Assembly (NCBI GenBank): GCA_900554705.1
Contig: USIH01000081.1
Span: 1-9,194, forward strand
Direction of reading: 5' to 3'
Length of the DNA: 9,194 nt
Origin: an uncultured Eubacteriales bacterium
Lineage (GTDB): Bacteria; Bacillota; Clostridia; Oscillospirales; Oscillospiraceae
A model generated the notes under the pieces. That model ran no database searches, was not told the origin of the DNA, and saw only the letters and a program-made list of their open reading frames with translations. Below are positions 6,101-9,194 of this stretch, in pieces. The translations under genes were made by a program, and so were the position numbers. Numbering within the stretch: the stretch's first letter is position 1; each line of letters begins with the position of its first letter.

Positions 6101-8478
6101 GTGTTGGTCTTGAACGCGTCGCTCAGCTCGGGGGCGATGTTCTTCATCTCCTCGGCGGTCTTTGCGGTGGTCTTGTCCGCGCCGACGCTTGCAACGCCCT
6201 CCACGCAGCCTTCCAGATAGAACAGGCTGCTGCCGTAAGCAGCGGGCTTATTCTTCGAGCTGACGCAGAGGATCGCGCCAAGGCGGTCATTGCCGGAAGC
6301 ACCGCCGACCTTCGTAATCTTGCCGGTATTGTAGCAGTTGGAAACATACGGACCGTTGTTTGCCCAAGTGGTGCCGCAGACCGCAATGCCGCCCGCAAAG
6401 CCGAGCGTGACGGTGATATCGCCGGTATTGTAGCAGTTGGTAATCTTGACCGTGCTGGTCGACTGACCGCCGCCGGCGATGCCGCCCGCATAGCTATGAG
6501 CCGTGACGTCCACTGCGCTGAAGCAGTTTTCGATCTTTGCGGGGCTGCCCCACAAATAGCCGGCGATACCGCCTGCACGCTTGCCCGTCGTGGTAACGGA
6601 GCCGGTCACGCCCAGATTCTTGATCACGGCTTTACCGGTCACGAGGCCGAACAGTCCCTGCTTGTTGCCGGTGTTGTCGTCGGCATTGTCGATATTAATG
6701 TACAGGTTCTTAACGACATGGCCGTCGCCGTCAAATGTGCCGGTGAACTCCCCGGGGCGATCGTTCGCAGAAAGCAGGTAAATCCACGGGTTGTTGCCGA
6801 TGGGCGTCCACGGCTTGTTCTCAAGATCGATGTCCGCTGTCAGCTTCGCATTGAGGTCATACTCGCCGCTGTTGACCTTGTCTGCAAACCAGCGCAGCTC
6901 GTCGGCCGTGCCGATCTGATAAACGCCGTTTTCATCCTTCGCAGGCTCTGCGGAAGCAGTGACCGTAACGGCACACTCCGCCTTTGCCTCGCCGCAGGTC
7001 GCGGTGATGGTGGCAGTACCGACCTTCAGTGCGGTGACGATGCCGTTTTCGACGGTGGCAACGTCCTCGGCAGAGGTCGTCCAGGTCACGGTCTTGTCCG
7101 CGGCGTTGTCCGGCTCGACCGTCGCCGTCAGTGTCGCGGTCTCGCCCGTGTTCAGGGACAGCTCGGTCTTGTCCAGCATCACGCCGGTCGCAGGAACGCT
7201 GGTCAGCTCAATCAGCAGGCCGTATTTCTTGCCGATCCCGGAGTCTATGACGCTCAGGAACGCGGCCTTGCTGCCCGCCTGCGGCTGGAAGGCCGTCGCG
7301 TGCAGCGCCTCGAGGTTGCCGGCATCGATCAGCAGCGTATTGAGCTGCTCCGCAGTCAGGGTGACGGAGTTTTCTTCCATTCCGTTGAAGAAATCGTCGC
7401 CGTGAATATCATAGGTGATGATATCCGTCGCATCCGGCATACAGACCGTAAGGCTGCTGCCGTACGGCGCGGAAAGCGTGTAGTATTCGTCAGCAAAGGA
7501 ATCGCTGCCGCCCTCGAACCTCGTCAGCGGCAGCTCTGTGCCGCCGGTCGTTACCGTCACGGGAGGGGCTGCGGGCGCTTCCTTCTCAAAGCGCACCGCA
7601 ACGTCGTCATAGGCAAAGTACGCGGGCTGGGAGAAGCCGTGGCCGTTATCGCTGGAGCCGGTGATGTTGAACTCCACCTTCGCAACCTTGCCGAGGCCGG
7701 ACAGGTCAAACTTCGTCCAGTCAAGGATGATGTCCTTCGGGCCGTTGCAGAGGTAGATGCTGGCTTCGCCGGTCTTGGCGCCGTTCGCGCCATAGCCGGT
7801 TGCCGTCAGCTTGACCCAGTCCGTGTCGTCGATTTTCGCGGTCAGATCATTGCCGTTGAGATAGCAGTTGACGGCATAGCAGATATTGTTGACGTACATA
7901 TGGTCAATCACATGGGCTTCGCCGTTTGCAAACGAGAAGGAGGGCAAAATCTGGCCGTTCGTGTAGCCGGAGTTGTCCTTGTAGCCGAAGTGCACGGCGA
8001 AGTTGTTGGAGCCGTTGTGGCCGCCGCCGGTGCGCTTGAGACCGGTCGTGCCCTTCTGATAAACCGTCAGCTGATTGTTGAAATCGCCATAGGTGATAAA
8101 TTCGCCGGAAACATAGTTGGAAACGGCATGACCGCCGCCCCAGTAGCAGTAGTTGTCCCAGCTCTTCGGAAGCGTGTGGGTCAGCTCTGTGTTGTTTGCG
8201 TCCGTCCAGGTATAGGCCTTGCTGACGTCCGTCGTGCCGGAGCCGTCCGGATAGAGCATCGTGCCGCCGTACTGCGGGTCGTCGATCAGGCTCGACCAGT
8301 CGGCCTTTCCGGCAAAGTTCGTGCCGCCCTTGTAGTCGGCGTCCTCAAAGGTCAGAACGCGCAGCTCATAATCCGGCGTCGTTTCTTCAGCGAAAACGGC
8401 CGTCGGGAGCAGCGAGAAGACCATCAGAACAGCCAGCACTAACGCAAGCAGGCGCGAGCCTTTGGTTCTTGTTTGCAT
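136..8478 (-). CDS. Giant SLH-anchored surface protein (DUF4465-Big_2-GLUG-Cys/His array-SLH), predicted B12-regulated
   Basis: Encodes about 2780 residues, exported by a Sec signal peptide and held on the wall by three C-terminal SLH domains. Order by residue: signal peptide 1-30; DUF4465-like 40-296; linker 297-429; Big_2 430-507; GLUG module 514-804; CxxC knuckle 807-826; Ig-like segment 827-932; unassigned, aromatic-rich 933-1686; transthyretin/carboxypeptidase-regulatory-like 1688-1775; GLUG module 1789-2141; Cys/His units 2145-2596; SLH 2596-2780. No enzyme active site was recognised, so a binding or adhesion role is likelier than catalysis. I chose ATG at 8476-8478 because the AAGGAG site ends 11 nt before it. 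The in-frame GTG at 8488-8490, four codons upstream, overlaps that site and cannot be used with it. The gene appears monocistronic, lying behind a riboswitch-like leader and terminator, which suggests B12-repressed expression. The ligand is not shown by sequence. The architecture is certain; corrinoid capture is inference. Confidence 0.95.
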   Translation of the reverse strand: MQTRTKGSRLLALVLAVLMVFSLLPTAVFAEETTPDYELRVLTFEDADYKGGTNFAGKADWSSLIDDPQYGGTMLYPDGSGTTDVSKAYTWTDANNTELTHTLPKSWDNYCYWGGGHAVSNYVSGEFITYGDFNNQLTVYQKGTTGLKRTGGGHNGSNNFAVHFGYKDNSGYTNGQILPSFSFANGEAHVIDHMYVNNICYAVNCYLNGNDLTAKIDDTDWVKLTATGYGANGAKTGEASIYLCNGPKDIILDWTKFDLSGLGKVAKVEFNITGSSDNGHGFSQPAYFAYDDVAVRFEKEAPAAPPVTVTTGGTELPLTRFEGGSDSFADEYYTLSAPYGSSLTVCMPDATDIITYDIHGDDFFNGMEENSVTLTAEQLNTLLIDAGNLEALHATAFQPQAGSKAAFLSVIDSGIGKKYGLLIELTSVPATGVMLDKTELSLNTGETATLTATVEPDNAADKTVTWTTSAEDVATVENGIVTALKVGTATITATCGEAKAECAVTVTASAEPAKDENGVYQIGTADELRWFADKVNSGEYDLNAKLTADIDLENKPWTPIGNNPWIYLLSANDRPGEFTGTFDGDGHVVKNLYINIDNADDNTGNKQGLFGLVTGKAVIKNLGVTGSVTTTGKRAGGIAGYLWGSPAKIENCFSAVDVTAHSYAGGIAGGGQSTSTVKITNCYNTGDITVTLGFAGGIAVCGTTWANNGPYVSNCYNTGKITKVGGASGNDRLGAILCVSSKNKPAAYGSSLFYLEGCVEGVASVGADKTTAKTAEEMKNIAPELSDAFKTNTGCGSYPLLAWQAIVDHNYVDGKCTVCGERDPAAPYLLEGVTDTAATVQTGKSYQLDDLMDGKIFGVAEGDLTYANYFYTLSSDGGATWGEEQHFEQSLFGGVNKSLIQSVAGTYIYKFRAKNDAGYSADTWTLTLTFSDVVEENVNFYISRDQNYDTNGNKYPILKLYKTAGIDENQFDYVGWFTNGDGKTVYVYNPADYTIIDGKTDYVEIDGVQYELHDYEKIEFTNSAFDASDETATASNTVVDNYNMFYATLSTGRYSTRGYGWNTETEAYDIYLGGQSLPLPMEKDIYGGGGNDIYLGVISVYATTKNEKNEYFGVDDYHVEVIMPITGSMIHSGTPYTYTRYSSNYTAFPFLSYEADNASLYNIYAYPANTEKYMFNQKINNNTKHTYYVVTQSISIANAVELDITAPTSAEFTLFFQYNNFNTKPVEPYKAAQDEATGMTTYSYRISERNSNYTWRLADKNKVYVTKAGWLPSLSAKTEKTITFASDAPTDTKSHDFSKLGTQVINRDEADLQVFLSHSGFKSVSDTYRVRAFRMWELINSDVGNIMAEPKFNVQVLQGNDADIKQVNGGNAEGNWIDVKPTGTDIVAVTYDAIDMYSTADAAGTHAGLFPANNPERTGVFVITNEAAGTADATVVFNGGTASSRGADWDYNYDTWYYLNTDETPTLDFTVKAAEGVKVSYAVVTTDSSLKSALSDWSDLTAGADGTYEASLLPFRTAGTLGGTVIIKMLDSTGTSYRLVRVAQMSVTVKNASNGSEPIMPGDKVTLSFDGLYRGVDKVSGIFNPLQLNLNYSAGEDEFKGSLGQYQQMDKTTVTVTLPTNITFPEGADKTTYTITGGYISGGMYSAASPFDTLYNMTDTGVGTNFSAVSISFVASRLADIPVEVNTKVYYNVDLVPVDENGNAIDGLTSTLTDRDNKAVTAEEGGTFKLGYGPYTYAVEQLGYVRTSGSFTLGSADAAKIENGVLTIKFTVRKAAENAWDGKTTTEPQTDDDGVYLIGTGAELAWFAQKVNSGSTKISGILTADIDLAGYEWTPIGSISKNFAGTFDGKDHTVDNLFINYSSTTTASLYRGLFGWVSGANATNRAKIENLTVNGTVVAGSNKSVNDAYVGGIVGRADYADLTNLHSNVDVSIKRTTGNYWQSVGGVVGGTYYSLNVTNCSNSGNITGWRYCAGIVGNISSGNQPCTITGCVNTGNVTAPSTCAAGIVSNLPSNCKVTACYNTGTIKAGGNYAAGIVGYASKSEVANCFNLGEVICNESFVYGSVIGTVSDANAVIKNLYYLEGTCVKGGIGSSKGEQTATAKTAEEIANAEFVTVMNVDLAAAAFTTGCTDTNHPILLWQFYTEHSFTQKIASDELAKEVTCLEPAYYYVKCSNCDTVNTDLTVAVGEALGHDFTSTVVPATCEKDGYTEYTCERCGYVDRDDFVTAKGHDYTVVVTPATCTEVGYTTHTCSVCGDSYVDAIVKATGHNYTSVATPATCTEAGYTTHTCSVCGSSYVDSIVKAKGHTYTAQITTAPTCTAEGVKTFTCADCGDTYTESVAKLAHSYEATVTPATCTEAGYTTHTCSVCGNSYVDSIVKAVGHDYESNVVAATCDTMGYTEYTCKRCGDSYRTAYTPAKEHNYTAQITTEPTCTAEGVKTFTCTDCGKSYTEPVAKLAHSYKATVTAPTCTAMGYTTYVCEHCGDSYRADFVDAAGHDCEQTVTPATCLTYGYTTNVCKHCDYSFISAIINPLGHTEVIDAAVEPTCTETGLTEGKHCSACGEVLVAQEEIPAKGHAYEKGVCAVCGEKDPDYATWINPFKDVKEGNWFYEGVKFANQNGLFNGTSADLFSPNDPMTRAMLVTVLWRLDGKTAPKAAATYSDIDAKAYYADAVAWASENGVVNGVGNNKFDPEGKVTREQIAAILFRYTEMKGADTSKRADLNAFPDANKVSSYAKDAMAWANAEGLITGSKEGSLTLLDPQGSATRAQVAVILMRYAEK
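139..693 (-). other. Three SLH domains (wall anchor, residues about 2596-2780)
   Basis: Three S-layer-homology repeats end the protein. Repeat 1 has FKDVKEGNWFYEGVKFANQN and TRAMLVTVLWRLDG; repeat 2 has YSDIDAKAYYADAVAWASEN, FDPEGKVTREQIAAILFRY; repeat 3 has FPDANKVSSYAKDAMAWANA and TRAQVAVILMRYAEK. SLH triplets normally bind pyruvylated secondary cell-wall polysaccharide non-covalently. All three TR(A/E) signatures are kept, so the anchor looks functional. Confidence 0.96.
718..2046 (-). repeat. Array of 38-residue (114-bp) Cys/His repeats, with nine exact-length units at 880-1905
   Basis: Nine consecutive units of exactly 38 codons (residues 2192-2533), with diverged or shortened units at both ends. 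The common pattern is (G/A/E)H followed by about 10-11 residues, (A/P)TC, nine residues, then CxxC and usually G-x-S/T-Y, so each unit has one His and three Cys. Examples are GHNYTSVATPATCTEAGYTT and HTCSVCGSSYVDSIVKAK. Such units are widespread in clostridial surface proteins. A structural Zn(Cys3His) or disulfide-linked stalk is plausible but unproven. At DNA level the units at 1341-1425 and 1569-1653 differ at only 3 of 85 positions, which points to recent duplication. The array links GLUG module 2 to the SLH anchor. Confidence 0.93.
2056..3114 (-). repeat. GLUG module 2 (residues about 1789-2141)
   Basis: It follows the linker WDGKTTTEPQ. It opens DDDGVYLIGTGAELAWFAQK and LTADIDLAGYEWTPIG, continues FAGTFDGKDHTVDNLFI and RGLFGWV, then runs through GLUG-type units: VGGIVGRADY, VGGVVGGTYY, VTNCSNSGNI, CAGIVGNISS, ITGCVNTGNV, AAGIVSNLPS, VTACYNTGTI, AAGIVGYASK, VANCFNLGEV. 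It closes TTGCTDTNHPILLWQ. It has more GLUG units than the first module but the same opening and closing phrases. Confidence 0.9.
3154..3417 (-). other. Transthyretin / carboxypeptidase-regulatory-like repeat (residues about 1688-1775)
   Basis: The pattern YYNVDLVPVDENGNAIDGL, then DNKAVTAEEGGTFKLGYGPY, TYAVEQLGYVRTSGSFTLGS and GVLTIKFTV is the usual short beta-sandwich in which a 'D-x-x-G-x-x-I' turn is followed by a 'G-x-Y-x-Y-x-V' strand. It lies just before the WDGKTTTEP linker that introduces the second GLUG cassette. It is probably a spacer. Confidence 0.6.
3421..5682 (-). other. Unassigned central region of the surface protein (residues about 933-1686)
   Basis: About 750 residues that I cannot match to a family. 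It is rich in Tyr, Asn, Asp and Thr, has beta-like alternation, a Gly run at IYGGGGNDIYLG, and a few hydrophobic segments such as FTLFFQYNNF, but no transmembrane helix, no protease or glycosidase motif and no internal repeat that I can see. The Ig-like segment before it (827-932) and the transthyretin-like repeat after it suggest several consecutive beta-sandwich domains. It may hold a second binding surface. Confidence 0.6.
6001..6060 (-). other. Short Cys knuckle after GLUG module 1
   Basis: The segment DHNYVDGKCTVCGERDPAAP has one CxxC pair and a nearby His. It closely resembles the last unit of the C-terminal Cys/His array (GHAYEKGVCAVCGEKDPDYA). Its place right after the first GLUG cassette mirrors the array that follows the second cassette, so a cassette plus Cys knuckle was probably duplicated as one block and the second knuckle later expanded. 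Confidence 0.65.
6067..6939 (-). repeat. GLUG module 1 (residues about 514-804)
   Basis: It opens with DENGVYQIGTADELRWFADK and LTADIDLENKPWTPIG, then FTGTFDGDGHVVKNLYI, QGLFGLV and a run of GLUG-type units: AGGIAGYLWG, IENCFSAVDV, AGGIAGGGQ, ITNCYNTGDI, AGGIAVCG, VSNCYNTGKI. It closes with NTGCGSYPLLAWQ. Such units are thought to stack as a right-handed beta-helix-like solenoid in secreted proteins. The same opening and closing phrases recur in the second GLUG module, so the two are copies of one cassette. The role is likely extension or adhesion. Confidence 0.9.
6958..7191 (-). other. Big_2 bacterial Ig-like domain
   Basis: Residues 430-507 read ATGVMLDKTELSLNTGET, then TLTATVEPDNAADKTVTW, a VATVENGIVTALKVGTATI stretch, and a closing AVTVT. 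This is a textbook Big_2 (BID_2) repeat, a beta-sandwich spacer found in many surface proteins. There is one copy. It separates the DUF4465-like head and its linker from the first GLUG module and probably serves as a structural spacer. Confidence 0.93.
7591..8361 (-). other. DUF4465-like domain (residues about 40-296)
   Basis: The segment starts with LTFEDADY and carries family-like landmarks in order: a WDNYCYWGGGHAVSN stretch, GSNNFAVHFGY, a HVIDHMYVNNICYAVN strand, DTDWVKLTATGYGANG, GEASIYLCNG, LDWTKFDLSGLGKV, then SSDNGHGFSQPAYFAYDDV. This is the pattern I know from DUF4465 proteins, which are secreted beta-rich proteins common in Bacteroidetes and frequent in cobamide-transport loci there. 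A surface B12-binding protein, BtuH, has been characterised from such a locus. I believe it belongs to or resembles this family but cannot confirm that here. This is the most likely ligand-binding domain, being the outermost when the C terminus is wall-bound. Confidence 0.82.
8389..8478 (-). other. Signal peptide of the giant surface protein
   Basis: The first 30 residues have the classic three-part form: a basic n-region (QTRTKGSR), a hydrophobic core (LLALVLAVLMVFSLL), and a polar end with a signal peptidase I site AVFA before EETTPD. There is no lipobox Cys, so the mature protein is released to the wall and depends on the SLH domains for attachment. Confidence 0.93.
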
Positions 8479-8489
8479 GGTTCGTTTCA

Positions 8490-8495
8490 CTCCTT
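8490..8495 (-). promoter_or_regulatory. Shine-Dalgarno site AAGGAG that decides the start codon
   Basis: AAGGAG lies 11 nt before ATG 8476-8478. The alternative in-frame GTG at 8488-8490 uses the last G of this motif, so it cannot be the codon served by it. The spacing is slightly long but acceptable, and translation from ATG gives the cleanest signal peptide. Confidence 0.85.
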
Positions 8496-8504
8496 ACATG
8501 ATAT

Positions 8505-8533
8505 TGTATATTTTCAGCCGCGATCCGCGGCAA
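8505..8533 (-). promoter_or_regulatory. Possible weak gene-proximal promoter with an inverted repeat in its spacer
   Basis: TTGCCG (8528-8533), a 17-nt spacer and TATACA (8505-8510) resemble a sigma-A promoter lying after the leader terminator. The spacer contains most of an inverted repeat, CCGCG-GAT-CGCGG (8518-8530), which could be an operator or chance. If active, it would give riboswitch-independent basal expression from a very short leader. Confidence 0.4.
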
Positions 8534-8545
8534 AAAGAGGGAAGA

Positions 8546-8587
8546 AGCCCCGCGTTTTTTTGGGGGGGGCTGCGCGAAAAAACGCGC
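8546..8587 (-). other. Two small hairpins and a homopolymer T7-G8 tract between leader terminator and gene
   Basis: On the gene strand, right after the terminator U-run, is GCGCG-TTTTTT-CGCGC (8572-8587). Next comes AGCCCC...GGGGCT (8546-8571), whose loop holds A7, followed by a pyrimidine-rich run. They may be backup terminators. The plus-strand T7 then G8 (8555-8569) is an unusual homopolymer junction prone to slippage. Confidence 0.5.
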
Positions 8588-8628
8588 AAAAAAACGGCTA
8601 AGGGGACAGTTAGACCATCCCCTTAACC
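8588..8628 (-). terminator. Intrinsic terminator of the leader (riboswitch expression platform)
   Basis: The RNA has an 11-bp stem, GGUUAAGGGGA with UCCCCUUAGCC (8618-8628 and 8596-8606, one G-U pair), an 11-nt loop UGGUCUAACUG, and then G plus seven U (8588-8595). It lies 26 nt after the aptamer and about 110 nt before the start codon, so it can switch transcription of the gene off. I did not find a strong antiterminator by eye. Confidence 0.92.
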
Positions 8629-8654
8629 GATTCAGGCAAAGTAAGTCGTCCTCA

Positions 8655-8837
8655 GTAGGTCTTCTGAGTTGCGCCTGCGAGGAAAGCTTCCTCACGTCTG
8701 CTGCCCTGCCTTCTCAGTTTCCCAATGACCGGCTTTCGCCGACGGACAGCAGCCTCAGCGCTCACAGCGACGGTTATCCAAGAAGCCATACGGCTGGCTT
8801 CCACGGGGTGCTAATCCCCATTCCCTTGTTTACCTAC
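8655..8837 (-). promoter_or_regulatory. Cobalamin (B12) riboswitch aptamer, class I-like, divergent
   Basis: The conserved pieces of the cobalamin aptamer appear in order with usual spacing. The closing helix is GUAGGU (8832-8837) with ACCUAC (8655-8660). An AACAAGGGAAU box precedes a hairpin GGGG-AUUAGCA-CCCC (8805-8819). CCGUCGCUGUGAGCG (8759-8773) matches the C(C)CGC..CUGU(A/G)A junction. A peripheral arm is closed by CUGCUGUCC/GGGCAGCAG (8744-8752, 8698-8706) and holds a GAAA-capped hairpin plus CAUUGGGAAACUGAGAAGG, a variant of the CCACUG...GGGAAGG box. The 3' end CAACUCAGAAGACCUAC matches the usual GUCAGAAGACCUGCC. Oddities are CAUUG for CACUG, GAGAAGG for GGGAAGG, and an extra hairpin at 8782-8801. 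The length of about 183 nt is typical. In the presence of cobalamin such elements favour termination. The assignment is by eye, not by covariance search. Confidence 0.78.
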
Positions 8838-8927
8838 GCGCCTGACGGAGCTGCTGCCCCGCCGTTGCGGCCACGTGGTCTCTGCGAACTTGCTGTATTT
8901 CATTTTTTAATGTAGGACGACGCCTAC
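8838..8927 (-). promoter_or_regulatory. 5' leader ahead of the aptamer with competing helix strand
   Basis: About 90 nt between the predicted transcript start (about 8927) and the aptamer. GUCGUCCU (8914-8921) pairs with AGGACGAC (8645-8652) just past the aptamer, giving an outer 8-bp helix that encloses it. GGGCAGCAG (8851-8859) is an exact copy of the 3' strand of the aptamer's peripheral arm (8698-8706), so it could compete for the same CUGCUGUCC partner. No ribosome-binding site or credible leader peptide was seen. Confidence 0.6.
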
Positions 8928-8933
8928 GGCGCT

Positions 8934-8962
8934 ATTATACAGGTCGCCGCTCAGAATGTCAA
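8934..8962 (-). promoter_or_regulatory. Strong consensus sigma-A promoter of the riboswitch leader
   Basis: TTGACA (8957-8962), a 17-nt spacer and TATAAT (8934-8939) are a perfect match to the housekeeping consensus. Transcription should begin near 8927, run through the aptamer, and either end at the terminator or continue into the surface-protein gene. A perfect promoter implies that expression is set by attenuation rather than by initiation. Confidence 0.94.
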
Positions 8963-9077
8963 CAGAATTTCCGTACTTTTGTATCGAAAAAGCACCGCCT
9001 GCCGCAGATCGTGCTGCCGTGCATAATGCGGCGGGTTCGGTCCCTTGAAACGCGGTTCAATTCTCCGTAACTTTTCC

Positions 9078-9106
9078 TTGATTTTTTGCAAAAGGCCTGC
9101 TATAAT
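9078..9106 (+). promoter_or_regulatory. Sigma-A promoter of the tRNA gene
   Basis: TTGATT (9078-9083), a 17-nt spacer and TATAAT (9101-9106), followed by a G+C-rich stretch before the tRNA at 9164. It is divergent from the riboswitch promoter. Confidence 0.88.
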
Positions 9107-9163
9107 GTACCTCGCCGGTCGCGGCACGGCTCCTTTTCGGTGCCCCGCGCGCCGCACCCATAT

Positions 9164-9194
9164 GGAGAGGTATCGAAGTGGTCATAACGGGGCT
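9164..9194 (+). tRNA. tRNA-Ser, 5' part only (cut by window edge)
   Basis: GGAGAGG forms the 5' acceptor strand, then UA, then a D-arm UCGAAGUGGUCAUAACGGGGCU. This is the standard opening of clostridial class II tRNA-Ser genes (GGAGAGG-UA-UCGAAGUGGU). The anticodon, variable arm and 3' end are beyond the window, so the isoacceptor is unknown. A good promoter precedes it. Confidence 0.85.

Noticed and set aside
5440..8442. Second long plus-strand open frame (1000 codons)
   Set aside because: It is the same codon-bias shadow of the surface-protein gene; the product is Arg/Val/Gly/Ala-rich without recognisable motifs.
8387..8695. Minus-strand ORF of 102 codons over the leader and gene start
   Set aside because: It crosses the aptamer 3' end, the terminator and the true start codon in another frame, and has no ribosome-binding site.
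8759..8860. Cobalamin aptamer on the plus strand, from GGGGTGCTAATCCCC and GAGCTGCTGCCCCGCC
   Set aside because: These resemble aptamer pieces, but the plus strand lacks the 3' GACCUGCC box, promoter and terminator, whereas the minus strand has all three in order.
8811..8903. 30-codon ORF in the leader starting MKYSKFAETT
   Set aside because: No Shine-Dalgarno precedes the ATG, it runs into the aptamer, and it shows no regulatory codon run typical of a leader peptide.
8588..8927. Housekeeping RNA (RNase P, tmRNA, SRP or 6S) from a strong promoter
   Set aside because: The length and promoter suggested it, but GAGGAAAGUCC/ACAGAAA (RNase P), tRNA-like ends (tmRNA) and the SRP core are absent, and a cobalamin aptamer explains the ordered motifs.
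8998..9035. 9-bp stem CCTGCCGCA/TGCGGCGGG between the divergent promoters
   Set aside because: The stem is real but has a 20-nt loop and no clear terminator tail or partner gene; it may be a relic or chance in G+C-rich sequence.
8951..9157. Minus-strand ORF of 68 codons between the divergent promoters
   Set aside because: It overlaps both promoters and has no ribosome-binding site or recognisable motif.

Overview
The window is dominated by one minus-strand gene. It encodes a secreted, cell-surface-anchored modular protein of about 2780 residues (136-8478). Upstream of it, on the same strand, is a structured leader with a consensus promoter, what I read as a cobalamin (vitamin B12) riboswitch, and an intrinsic terminator. 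At the right edge a divergent promoter drives the first 31 nt of a tRNA-Ser gene. The fairly high G+C, GC-rich third codon positions, Shine-Dalgarno site, Gram-positive-type signal peptide, SLH wall anchor, GLUG modules and arrays of Cys/His 'ATC...TCxxCG' units all fit a gut-type Clostridia (Oscillospiraceae-like) bacterium. No taxonomic marker is complete, so this is inference.

Layout, left to right. 1-97: no gene seen. 98-127: a perfect 30-nt palindrome just past the stop codon, probably a terminator. 136-8478 (minus): the giant gene. From N to C terminus it encodes a signal peptide, a DUF4465-like domain, a Big_2 Ig-like domain, GLUG module 1, a short CxxC knuckle, an Ig-like segment, about 750 residues I cannot assign, a transthyretin-like repeat, GLUG module 2, a regular array of 38-residue Cys/His units, and three SLH domains. 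8490-8495: Shine-Dalgarno. 8505-8533: a possible weak gene-proximal promoter. 8546-8587: two small hairpins with a T7-G8 tract. 8588-8628: a strong intrinsic terminator. 8655-8837: the cobalamin-riboswitch-like aptamer. 8934-8962: a TTGACA-N17-TATAAT promoter. 9078-9106 (plus): the tRNA promoter. 9164-9194: the tRNA-Ser 5' end, cut by the window.

How it fits together. B12 riboswitches normally switch off cobalamin synthesis or uptake genes when B12 is plentiful. Here the riboswitch and terminator control a wall-anchored protein whose first folded domain looks like DUF4465, a family that recurs in Bacteroidetes cobamide-uptake loci. The two clues are independent. Together they suggest a Gram-positive, SLH-anchored surface protein that captures corrinoid or cobamide, or an object carrying it. 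That function is inference: no transporter or cobalamin enzyme lies in the window.
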